Assembly: GCA_009691855.1 (NCBI GenBank)
Contig: SIAI01000010.1
Coordinates: 1-64,000, forward strand
Origin: Planctomycetota bacterium
Lineage (GTDB): Bacteria > Planctomycetota > UBA1135 > GCA-002686595
Reading direction: 5' to 3'
DNA length: 64,000 nt
Made by a program: the position numbers and the translations under genes. Below are positions 52,135-60,435 of the stretch, one piece after another. Within the stretch, counting starts at the first letter, position 1; every line of letters starts with the position of its first letter. The notes below the pieces were generated by a model that searched no databases, was not told where the DNA came from, and saw only the letters and a list, made by a program, of their open reading frames with translations.

Positions 52135-54938
52135 GCGATCCGCGCTGGGTGCTGGAGCTGACCGGCCTCGACTCGCGCTCGGTCGAGCTGCCGCTGAGCG
52201 GCACGCTGGTCGTCGGCTGCGCCAACGCGCGCGCCGGCTTCGTGATCGACGGCCAGGGCGTGGACGAAGCGCACTGCGCGATCGGCCGCACGAAGGAAGG
52301 CGACTGGGCGGTCAAGGATCTCGGCTCGCGCCACGGGACCCTGCTCAACGGCCAGCGGGTCGGCTCGGCGCGCCTGAAGCTCGGCGATCAGCTGGTGCTC
52401 GGCACGCGGCGCCTCGAGGTGCGCGCGGCCCGCGATGCCGCCCTGGCCGCGGTCGGGAGCGCGCGCCCCAGCGACGCGCCGCAGAAGATCGGCGGCTACC
52501 GCATCGAGCGCCTGATCGGCAAGGGCGGCATGGGCGCGGTGTACCTGGCGGTGCAGGAGAGTCTGCGCCGGCCGGTGGCGCTCAAGGTCCTGCCCCCGAA
52601 GCTCGCCGCCGACCGCGACTTCGTGCACCGCTTCCAGGCCGAGGCGCGCGCCGCGGCCGCGCTCAGCCACCCCAACGTGGTGGTCGTGTACGACGTCGGC
52701 GAGGAGAACGGGCAGCACTACCTGTCGATGGAGTTCATGGCCGGCGGCTCGCTGGAGCAGAAGCTCACCGCCTCCGGTCCGCTGCCGTGGAAGGCCGTGC
52801 TGTCGGTGCTGAGCGACGCCGCCGCAGGCCTGTCGTACGCCGAGTCGCGCGGCATCGTGCACCGCGACATCAAGCCCGCGAACCTGATGTACTCGGGCAC
52901 GGGCACGGTGAAGATCGCCGACCTGGGTCTGGCGACCACGCTCGAGCAAGAAGCGAGCGAGGCCGTGGACGGTAGGCGCGTGTTCGGCACGCCGCACTTC
53001 ATCTCGCCCGAGCAGGCGCGCGGCGAGGCCGTGGATCATCGCTCGGACCTGTACTCGCTCGGCGCCACCGCCTATCGCCTCTTGTCCGGCAAGACGCCCT
53101 TCGAGGGCGCGAGCACGCGCGAGATCCTGCGCGCGCTGCAGAACGACGCGCCGCGGCCGCTGAAGGAGCTGGTGGCGAGCGTGCCGCCCGAGCTCGACGC
53201 GGTGATCACGCGTCTGATGGAGAAGACGCCCGGCGCGCGCTTCGCCACCGCCGAGAGCCTGCGCCGCGAGTGCGAGCGTCTGCGCCTAGTGGCCGAGCAC
53301 GGCCCGACGCTCGAGGTGCAGAGCGGCTCGCGCTCGCAGCGCTGGCTGGGCCTCGTGCTGCTGCTGGTGGTGCTGGGCGCGAGCGCGGCCTGGTACGCGC
53401 TGAACCGCCCCGCCGCCCCGCAGGAAACCGGGACGGGCTCGAGGGTCGTCGAAGACGCGCCGGCCGTGGAGGCGGGGAACGACACCTTCTTCGGCAACGG
53501 CAACCCTACCGCGCCCGCGGCGCCCGACGAGGAAGGCGTGCTACGCGCGCGCGAGCGCGAGGCCGAGCAACGCCTGCGCGAGATCCCGGCCGGGAGTGTC
53601 GGCGACGAGCGTGTGGCGGCCCTGGAGAGGGTGCGTGCGCAGTACCCCGGCACCGCCGCCGCGGCGCGCGCCGAGAGCGAGATCGCCGGCCTGCGCGCTG
53701 GCACCTCGGGCTCGAGCAGCGGGCGCAGCGTCGATCCACTCGTCAGCGAGCTGAAGGAAGCGCTGGCCAACCTGGGCCCACAGGCCACGCTGGCCGCCGA
53801 GCTGGCGGTGATCGAGAACAGCCGCCCGCCCTTGGACCTGGTGGCGGCCTTCGAGCCCCTGCGCCTGGGCCTGGCTGCCGAGCGCGTGCAGGCCGCCGAG
53901 GGTGCGCTGCGCGCGCGCTTCGCCAGCGCCACCGAGCTGGCCCTCGCCGGACGCTTTGCCGAGCTGCGCGCGCACCTCGCCGCGACCGAAGCCGCGTTCG
54001 CGGGCCTCGACGAGGTGCCCGGCGATCCCGCACGCCTGGCGGGCATGAAGGCCCTGCGCGACGAGCTCGCCACGCGCCGAGCGCGCGTGGACGAGGAAGA
54101 GCGCTTCTACCGCGCCACCGCCGAGCGCGCCGAGCGCCGCGCGGTGGGCGAGGCCCTGGGGCCCGGCTCGGGCCTGCTGGCCGAGCTCGGCGGGCTCGAT
54201 CTCGACGCCGTCGCGCGGCGCCTGGAGGCGCTCTCGCCCGCGCAGCGCGCGCGGCCCCTGTGCGTCGCGCTGCAGGGCGAAGTGGCGCAGGCCAAGCTCG
54301 CGCTCGACAGCCTGGGCAAGGAATTCGGCGCCGGCGGCTGGAGCCGCAAGTCGGTGGTCGATCCGCGCTCCAAGAAGGTGCGCGACGTGCGCGACGTGCG
54401 CCCCGAGGGCCTGGTGTTCGAGAAGGAGGGCGCGCTCGACAGCTTCTCCTGGAAGGCAGCCAAGAACGACCCGGACTGGTTCAACAAGTTGTTCCAGGGG
54501 CGCCTGGCGCGCGACTGGAACGCGGGCGAGGCGCGCGGCATCGTCGCCGTGTTGCGCCTGATCGGCGCCACGCGCGGCGCGGCCATCGCGCGTGAGCTGC
54601 TCGACGCGCGCGCGCGCGGCCTGTTGCAGCCGGCGGACCTGACGGCCCTGGCGGAGGTCTTCGCGCCGGCACAGACCTGGCTCGAGGGCGCCGCGCCCGA
54701 GCTGCGCGCCGCGCTGCAACGCGAGAGCGCCAGCGCCGTGCGCCTGGCGCAGGCGCTGGAGGCCTACCAGGCGAAGTCCCTGACCGGCGCGACGGCGCAC
54801 CTCGAGCGGCTGCTCGCCGAGGGCGGCGATTCCCTGCTCGTGGGCCTGCTCTCGGACGGCGGTGACTGGATGCCCGCGCCCTCCATGCCGCCCGTCCAGC
54901 CGACGCCGGCGAACGGCGACAGCCCGCTCGGCAAGTGA
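52131..54938 (+). CDS. FHA-domain Ser/Thr protein kinase with one transmembrane helix
   Basis: 935 residues. Residues about 5-98: FHA domain (GSRHGTLLNG, with HCAI earlier), a phosphothreonine-binding module. Residues about 122-385: Hanks-type kinase, with G-loop IGKGGMGAVYLA (129 on), Lys152 in VALKVLPP, HRDIKPAN (244-251), DLG in place of DFG (264) and GTPHFISPEQA. Transmembrane helix 404-424. The outer part of about 500 residues has helical repeats (RARYPGT-like and LAALARFAELRAHLAATEAA regions) that could bind ligand or peptidoglycan. Unusual: FHA precedes the kinase on the same chain. It overlaps yggS (ATGA) and the following gene (GTGA). Confidence 0.92.
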   Translation: MSDPRWVLELTGLDSRSVELPLSGTLVVGCANARAGFVIDGQGVDEAHCAIGRTKEGDWAVKDLGSRHGTLLNGQRVGSARLKLGDQLVLGTRRLEVRAARDAALAAVGSARPSDAPQKIGGYRIERLIGKGGMGAVYLAVQESLRRPVALKVLPPKLAADRDFVHRFQAEARAAAALSHPNVVVVYDVGEENGQHYLSMEFMAGGSLEQKLTASGPLPWKAVLSVLSDAAAGLSYAESRGIVHRDIKPANLMYSGTGTVKIADLGLATTLEQEASEAVDGRRVFGTPHFISPEQARGEAVDHRSDLYSLGATAYRLLSGKTPFEGASTREILRALQNDAPRPLKELVASVPPELDAVITRLMEKTPGARFATAESLRRECERLRLVAEHGPTLEVQSGSRSQRWLGLVLLLVVLGASAAWYALNRPAAPQETGTGSRVVEDAPAVEAGNDTFFGNGNPTAPAAPDEEGVLRAREREAEQRLREIPAGSVGDERVAALERVRAQYPGTAAAARAESEIAGLRAGTSGSSSGRSVDPLVSELKEALANLGPQATLAAELAVIENSRPPLDLVAAFEPLRLGLAAERVQAAEGALRARFASATELALAGRFAELRAHLAATEAAFAGLDEVPGDPARLAGMKALRDELATRRARVDEEERFYRATAERAERRAVGEALGPGSGLLAELGGLDLDAVARRLEALSPAQRARPLCVALQGEVAQAKLALDSLGKEFGAGGWSRKSVVDPRSKKVRDVRDVRPEGLVFEKEGALDSFSWKAAKNDPDWFNKLFQGRLARDWNAGEARGIVAVLRLIGATRGAAIARELLDARARGLLQPADLTALAEVFAPAQTWLEGAAPELRAALQRESASAVRLAQALEAYQAKSLTGATAHLERLLAEGGDSLLVGLLSDGGDWMPAPSMPPVQPTPANGDSPLGK

Positions 54939-55258
54939 GCGCGCCGGACGCCGCCGGGTGCAGCGCGGAGGCGGACGGGCGCTCCGTGCTCTTGTCGGTG
55001 CGCATCCAGCCGGGCGCGCGGCGCGCGGGCGCGGCGGGCAGCTGGAACGGCTGGCTGAAGCTCGCCGTGGCCGCCCCGCCCGAGGACGGGCGCGCGAACG
55101 AGGCCGCGTGCGCGCTGCTGGCCGAACTCTTCGGACTGCGCTCTTCCGCCGTGGAGCTCGTTCGGGGACACTCCGCGCGCTCCAAGATCTTCCGTCTGCG
55201 CCTCGCGCCCCGCGCGGCGCGCGCGCGGCTGGCGGAACTCCTGGGGACTCAGCGATGA
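54935..55258 (+). CDS. DUF167 (YggU-family) protein
   Basis: 107 residues. Family hallmark is LLSVRIQPGARRAGAAGSWN with WLKLAVAAPPEDGRANEAAC and VELVRGHSARSKIFRL near the end: the P-x-D/E-G-x-A-N block and the K/R-x-K-x-x-x-x-R block. The function is unknown. YggU proteins often stand near yggS; here only the kinase lies between. GTG 54935 overlaps the kinase stop; the C-terminus overlaps the next gene (ATGA). Confidence 0.9.
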   Translation: MSAPDAAGCSAEADGRSVLLSVRIQPGARRAGAAGSWNGWLKLAVAAPPEDGRANEAACALLAELFGLRSSAVELVRGHSARSKIFRLRLAPRAARARLAELLGTQR

Positions 55259-56142
55259 GCTCCGTCACCCCCACCGCCCTCGGCCTGGACGAGACCGTCT
55301 TTCCGCTGCGCGAACGCCTGCGCGCGGCCGGCGTGCCCGCACCCGACGCGCTGTTCCTGATGGCGACGGGCGTCGGCTTCCTGCCCGGGCGCCTGCGCGA
55401 AGCGCTGGAGATCGAGCTCGGCGAGCTGTCGGGCGAGTGCGAGCCGTGGGCCGGGCAGGTCCTGCGCGTGGGGCGCCTCGGCACGCTCACGGCCTGGTTC
55501 CTGGAGGACGTCTCGGGCGAGCCTCTGGCCGACGAGCCCGAGTGCCCGTGGATGCGCGCGCTGCCGGTGTGGCTGGCCGCGGCGGCGGGCGCGCAGGTGT
55601 TGGTGCACTCGACGGCCGGCAGCGCCTTGCCCTGCGCGGACGAGGGCCGCACGCCGATCGAGGCGCGCTCGCTGGCGCTGCTCTCGGATCACCTGAACTT
55701 CAGCGGCGCGACTCCGCTCTTGGGCTTGGGCGAGAGCAAGCTCGGGCCGCTGTTCCCCGATCTCACGCAGCTGCACCACCGTGGGTTGCGGCGCAGCGCG
55801 CTGGCGCGCGCCGAGGCGCTCGGTATCCGCGCCTGCGAGGCGGTGGGCGCCTGCACGCTCGGCCCCGCGCTCGAGACGCCGGCTGAGCGGCGCATGCTGG
55901 CGCGCCTGGGCGCGGACGTGTCCGTGCCGAATCTGGCCACGCCGCTCCTGGCCGCGGGGCACGCGGGCCTGGCGACGCTTGCCGTGGTGGCGATCACCGA
56001 CGCGGGCGAGGGCAGCCCCGACGTGCGCAGCGTGGTCGCGGCCGCGAGCGCGCTGCAGCCAGCGCTCGAGGATCTGCTCATCGCACTCCTCCCCGACCTG
56101 GCCTCGATCTCGGCCGAGCTGGCGCGGGAGGCTGGGGCGTGA
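55255..56142 (+). CDS. Purine nucleoside phosphorylase
   Basis: 295 residues, the trimeric PNP length. Features: FLMATGVGFLPGRLREALE (phosphate loop region, unusual in lacking the G-x-G-L-G of classical PNPs), GTLTAWFLEDVSGE, LALLSDHLNFSGATPLLGLG (SDHxNxxG signature), CTLGPALETPAERRMLARLG (the GPxxETPAE block) and LATLAVVAITDAG. The enzyme splits purine nucleosides with phosphate. The weak phosphate loop could mean altered activity. A methylthioadenosine phosphorylase role is possible given mtnA nearby. ATG 55255. Confidence 0.85.
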   Translation: MSSVTPTALGLDETVFPLRERLRAAGVPAPDALFLMATGVGFLPGRLREALEIELGELSGECEPWAGQVLRVGRLGTLTAWFLEDVSGEPLADEPECPWMRALPVWLAAAAGAQVLVHSTAGSALPCADEGRTPIEARSLALLSDHLNFSGATPLLGLGESKLGPLFPDLTQLHHRGLRRSALARAEALGIRACEAVGACTLGPALETPAERRMLARLGADVSVPNLATPLLAAGHAGLATLAVVAITDAGEGSPDVRSVVAAASALQPALEDLLIALLPDLASISAELAREAGA

Positions 56143-56167
56143 GCGGGAGCCCGAGGGAGACGCGCGC

Positions 56168-56785
56168 GTGAAGGCTCAGCGCGGCGCGAAGGCGCGCATC
56201 GCGCTGCTGGTCTCGGGCAGCGGACGTTCGCTCGAGAACCTGGCCGAGCTCGGGGCACGCGGAGAATTGCCGTTCGAGATCGCGCTGGTGCTCAGCGATC
56301 GCGGCGAGAGCGGCGCGCTGGAGCGCTGCGCGCGCCTCGGCATCCCCGCGCTGGTGCTCCCCTACAAGGAACTCGGCGGCGCGGCCGGCTTCTCGCAGCG
56401 CGTCTTCGCCGAGCTCGATCAGCGCGGTGTGAAGCTGTGCGTGCTGGCCGGCTTCCTGCGCCTCCTGGCCGTGCCCGCGCACTGGACCGGGCGCGTGATC
56501 AACATCCACCCCTCGCTGCTGCCGGCCTTCGGTGGCAAGGGCATGTACGGCGAGCGCGTGCACGCCGCGGTGCTGGCCGCGGGCGTGGCCGAGACCGGCT
56601 GCACCGTGCACTTCGTCGACGAGCACTACGACCATGGCGCGCCGATCCTGCAGCGGCGCGTGCCGGTGCTCTCCGGCGACGACGCACACACGCTGGCCGA
56701 GCGCGTATTCGCCGAGGAAAAGCGCGCGCTGCCGGAGGCGATCCGGACCGTGCTGGCGCGCCTGGCAAACCCACGCCCTGGGTAG
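56168..56785 (+). CDS. purN: Phosphoribosylglycinamide formyltransferase
   Basis: 205 residues. PurN moves formyl from 10-formyl-THF to GAR. Features: ARIALLVSGSGRSLENLAEL (nucleotide loop), KLCVLAGFLRLLAVPAHWTG, VINIHPSLLPAFGGKGMYGE (catalytic Asn-Ile-His), TVHFVDEHYDHGAPILQRRV (Asp) and LAERVFAEEKRALPEAI. The start is GTG 56168, with GAGGGAG about 8 bases upstream, one of the clearest ribosome sites in the window. It ends 3 bp before the E2 element. Confidence 0.97.
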   Translation: MKAQRGAKARIALLVSGSGRSLENLAELGARGELPFEIALVLSDRGESGALERCARLGIPALVLPYKELGGAAGFSQRVFAELDQRGVKLCVLAGFLRLLAVPAHWTGRVINIHPSLLPAFGGKGMYGERVHAAVLAAGVAETGCTVHFVDEHYDHGAPILQRRVPVLSGDDAHTLAERVFAEEKRALPEAIRTVLARLANPRPG

Positions 56786-56788
56786 CCT

Positions 56789-56953
56789 CTAGTGCTGTGA
56801 TTCACGCACAGAGGCCTTTATCCCGGGCCGCCTGCGCCCGCCGCGGCCTTGCGCCTTCTCCGAGACTTGCACCGAAGTCGCGTCGGCGGCGCGCCTTGCG
56901 CGAACGCAGGCGACCTCGGGATAAAGGCCCCTCTGCGTGAATCACAGCACTAG
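56789..56953. repeat. Palindromic element E2 (165 bp, type-A arms)
   Basis: Ends are CTAG, and the first 20 bases, CTAGTGCTGTGATTCACGCA, equal the reverse complement of the last 20. Arms stay similar for about 53 bp, through GGCCTTTATCCC on the left and its complement on the right, with five or six mismatches. The central core (56842-56899) is shared with the elements at 15259 and 59891. It fills the junction of two converging genes and its right end provides the stop codon of the leftward gene (TAG at 56950-56952). Confidence 0.9.
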
Positions 56954-58206
56954 TTGCTGGTGAGCGCCACCGTGAGGTGCGCGACCACCGCGATGCGCTC
57001 GTAGCCGACGAGGTACAGGTGCAAGAGGCGCCCGTCCTCGTTCCAGCAGAAGACGCGGTCGATGCCGGTCTGGTGGTTGTCCACGTGCTTGCCGTCGGCG
57101 CCCAGCAAGAACAGCCAGTTGGGGCGCTCGGCGGAGAGCTCGGAGCTGCGCTCGGCCAGCGTCGCGAAGATGTCGGGCGTGCCGATGCCGAAGGTCAGGC
57201 GCAGCGTGTCCTTGTCGTTGTCGGGCGCCTGCGCGCGCGGCGGCAGGGCACCGAGGTCGCGGTCGGCGAGCACGATCCGCAGCCCGTTGGCGAAGGCGAG
57301 CTCGATCTCGGTCGCCTTCTGACCGCCACTCTGGGCGGCTTGGACGAGCTCGACCTCGCGGCGCGTGGCCTTGGTCGGTTGCGCCAGCCAGCCGAGGTCG
57401 AAGCTCACCGGGTTGGAGGGGTCGTAAAAGCCCGGCTCGCTGAAGCGCGCGGTGCGGATGGGCTGGTTGGCCTTGGCCGTGAAGTCGGCGTAGGTGGCGA
57501 TGCCGCTCGTCAGCACGAGCTTGGCCTTGCGCTTCTGCTCGCCGAAGCGGATCGGGGCCTCGGCCGGGAAGCTCTGCAGCGCCATCTCGTGCTCGCTCGT
57601 CACCTTGCGCAGCGCGGCGAGCGGCGCGTTCATGCCGGTGATCTGCGGGTACTCGGCCAGCAGGCGCTGGCACTCCTGGAAGCTGCGCCCGTTCAGCTGC
57701 TCGAACACGCGCGCGTACTCGTCGCGCGGGAACTCGAACCAGCCGTGGAAGGTCATCGCGTTGCCGCTCTCGACCTTCTTGTCCAGCATGACCTCCCACA
57801 GGCCCGACTTGAGGCAGTTGTTGGCGACCTTGAAGTCCGCGAGCTCGCCCTGCGGGCCGAACTTGACCTCGTTGCGGTTGAACTCGCGCTGCAGCAGCGC
57901 GAAGCGCGAGAGGTCGTCGTCGTGGCGCGCGTAGGCCGGCACGCTCGGGACCAGCAGCGACAGGTCGAGCGCGCTGAGGCCGAGCGGCGCGGCGGCGCCG
58001 ACCAGCTCGAGCGTGTGCTGCGCTCCGCTCCGCGCCAGACGCACGGCGCTCAGGTCCTGGCGCAACGGCAGGGAGAGGGTGGAAGGATTGGCCGCATAGC
58101 CGCCCGCCTCCTCCGGCTTGAGCGCCACGGTCCAGGTGCCGTCCCCGCCGCCGACGGAGAAGAAGAACGAGAGCAGGGCGAGCAACGGGAGCGTTGGGCT
58201 GGGCAT
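56950..58206 (-). CDS. Secreted protein, unknown function
   Basis: 418 residues. Signal peptide MPSPTLPLLALLSFFFSVGG, start ATG 58206. The mature part is mostly soluble, with conserved-looking blocks TWTVALKPEEAGGYAANPST, RHDDDLSRFALLQREFNRNE, FHGWFEFPRDEYARVFEQLN and FNRVFCWNEDGRLLHLYLVG-like RVFCWNEDGRLLHLYLVGYE. Only one cysteine pair region (CLKSGLW, CQRL). I cannot assign a family; a Planctomycetota-specific secreted protein would fit. Its stop codon is the terminal TAG of element E2. Divergent from mtnA over 120 bp. Confidence 0.65.
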   Translation of the reverse strand: MPSPTLPLLALLSFFFSVGGGDGTWTVALKPEEAGGYAANPSTLSLPLRQDLSAVRLARSGAQHTLELVGAAAPLGLSALDLSLLVPSVPAYARHDDDLSRFALLQREFNRNEVKFGPQGELADFKVANNCLKSGLWEVMLDKKVESGNAMTFHGWFEFPRDEYARVFEQLNGRSFQECQRLLAEYPQITGMNAPLAALRKVTSEHEMALQSFPAEAPIRFGEQKRKAKLVLTSGIATYADFTAKANQPIRTARFSEPGFYDPSNPVSFDLGWLAQPTKATRREVELVQAAQSGGQKATEIELAFANGLRIVLADRDLGALPPRAQAPDNDKDTLRLTFGIGTPDIFATLAERSSELSAERPNWLFLLGADGKHVDNHQTGIDRVFCWNEDGRLLHLYLVGYERIAVVAHLTVALTSN

Positions 58207-58290
58207 GGTGGGAGCAGCAGGGGTTCGTTGGCTGGAACGCGATCGAGCTCGCTGCCCCCGCGCCTTTCCCGGAAGATCTCCGGGACCCTC

Positions 58291-58320
58291 TTGCACTCTC
58301 CCGCACGCCCCTGCCCTACT
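58291..58320 (+). promoter_or_regulatory. Possible mtnA promoter
   Basis: TTGCAC, 18-bp spacer, CCTACT, with the -10-like box ending 6 bp before the mtnA ATG. If used, the transcript would be leaderless. Weak on its own. Confidence 0.22.
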
Positions 58321-58326
58321 CGGGGA

Positions 58327-59379
<1,053 letters not shown>

Positions 59380-59511
59380 GTCGCACGCGAGCGCGCGCCG
59401 CGGACGCGCCCGAAGATCTGCCCCGCGGCAGGCCGTTGTATTCAGTTGGGCGACGCGCGCGGTCGATCCTGTCCGCGCTCGGCTCCCCCCCGCGGCGAAC
59501 ATCTTTCCGGC

Positions 59512-59886
59512 ATGACGCCCCCCAAGCAACGCCCCACGCCCCCCCCGCGCCAGGACGGCGACAAGCCCTGGGTGCGCACGCACACGCCGCGACCCGACGA
59601 GCTCTCGCGTGAGACCTTCGAGTTCATCGCCGCGATCGACGAGTACAAACGCAAGCACATGCGCTCCTTCCTCTCCGACCGCGAGGTCCTGGCGGTGCTG
59701 CGCACGCTGGGCTACGGCCGCGCGGACGCCGGGGCCGAACCGAGCGCGGGCGAGCTGGCCGAGTACGCCGATTCACGCGCCCGCTATCGCACCGAGCACG
59801 GGCGCCTGTTTCCGACCTGGAGCGAGGTCTTCCAGCTGCTGCTGGACCTCGGCTACCAGCGCCGTGAGCCGCGCAGCGCGGCCTGA
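59512..59886 (+). CDS. Small protein with an internally duplicated helical motif, unknown function
   Basis: 124 residues, ATG 59512. N-terminal 30 residues are Pro/Thr/Arg-rich. Two similar units follow: IDEYKRKHMRSFLSDREVLA then VLRTLGYGR, and SRARYRTEHGRLFPTWSEVF then QLLLDLGYQRR. Their shared pattern is Y-(K/R)-x-x-H-x-R-x-F, then E-V, then L-x-x-LGY-x-R. This looks like a short helix-turn-helix-sized unit repeated twice. No family is recognised with certainty; similar short units occur in planctomycete proteins as far as I recall. It ends 4 bp before element E3. Confidence 0.7.
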   Translation: MTPPKQRPTPPPRQDGDKPWVRTHTPRPDELSRETFEFIAAIDEYKRKHMRSFLSDREVLAVLRTLGYGRADAGAEPSAGELAEYADSRARYRTEHGRLFPTWSEVFQLLLDLGYQRREPRSAA

Positions 59887-59890
59887 GCTA

Positions 59891-60056
59891 CTGGTGGTGT
59901 GATTCACGCACAGAGGCCTTTATCCCGGGCCGCCTGCGTCCGCCGCGGCGTTGCGCCTTCTCCGAGACTTGCACCGAATACGCGTCGTCGGCGCGCCTTG
60001 CCAGCGACGATCCATCACGGCGCCTTGTTGGCGCTACTGCGGGGCAGGAACACTAG
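59891..60056. repeat. Chimeric palindromic element E3 (166 bp, type-A left arm, type-B right arm)
   Basis: The left 84 bp follow E2's left half with three mismatches, the right 66 bp (59991-60056) are identical to the reverse complement of E1's left end, and the core (59944-60001) is shared. The left end reads CTGG rather than CTAG; the right ends in CTAG. The two arms cannot pair, unlike in E1 and E2. It lies tail to tail between two genes. Confidence 0.9.
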
Positions 60057-60065
60057 GTTCGAGAG

Positions 60066-60139
60066 TCCGCGCGTCGCGCGCGGATTCTAGGGCGTAGTAG
60101 CTCCGGCGCCGCAGGCGCCGCGCCGCTCATCAAGCGGCG
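60066..60139. terminator. Three successive perfect hairpins
   Basis: TCCGCGCG-TCG-CGCGCGGA (60066-60084), CGGCGCC-GCA-GGCGCCG (60104-60120) and CGCCGCT-CATCA-AGCGGCG (60121-60139). Stems are 7-8 bp and perfect. They lie between the small-protein gene and glyA, which converge, and could end transcripts from both sides. A CTAG at 60087-60090 repeats the E3 end motif. Confidence 0.5.
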
Positions 60140-60168
60140 AGGAGGGGGAGGCCGCGTGGCGCGCCTGG

Positions 60169-60368
60169 CCTGGAGCAGGAGTCGCGCAGAGCGCGGCGAC
60201 TCGCGGAGAAGGAAAGAGCATGGGCCTCCGCGGTTCAGCCTGCTGGAATCCGACGCTCCGGAGGTCTTCCGCCCCGCTCCCCGTTCTTCCTCCGGGGCGC
60301 TCCGCGCTGCGTTTGGGTTGCGGGCGGCGCACGCGCTGAACGACTTGTTCTTTGGAAGCCCCCGCGCG
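60169..60368. repeat. Dispersed repeat family C, copy 3
   Basis: About 200 bp, very close to copy 1 (15443-15650): the block from CTCGCGGAGAAGGAAAGAGC through AACGACTTGTTCTTTGGAAG is nearly identical, apart from a missing GCGCGTCTCC-like segment. Lies 113 bp after E3, just as copy 1 lies 16 bp after E1. Confidence 0.85.
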
Positions 60369-60435
60369 CCTGCCGCGCCGGCGCGGTGCACGGGCGCGAA
60401 GTCTGCAGAGCGCGAGTCCTCTCGCGCCCCAGCCC

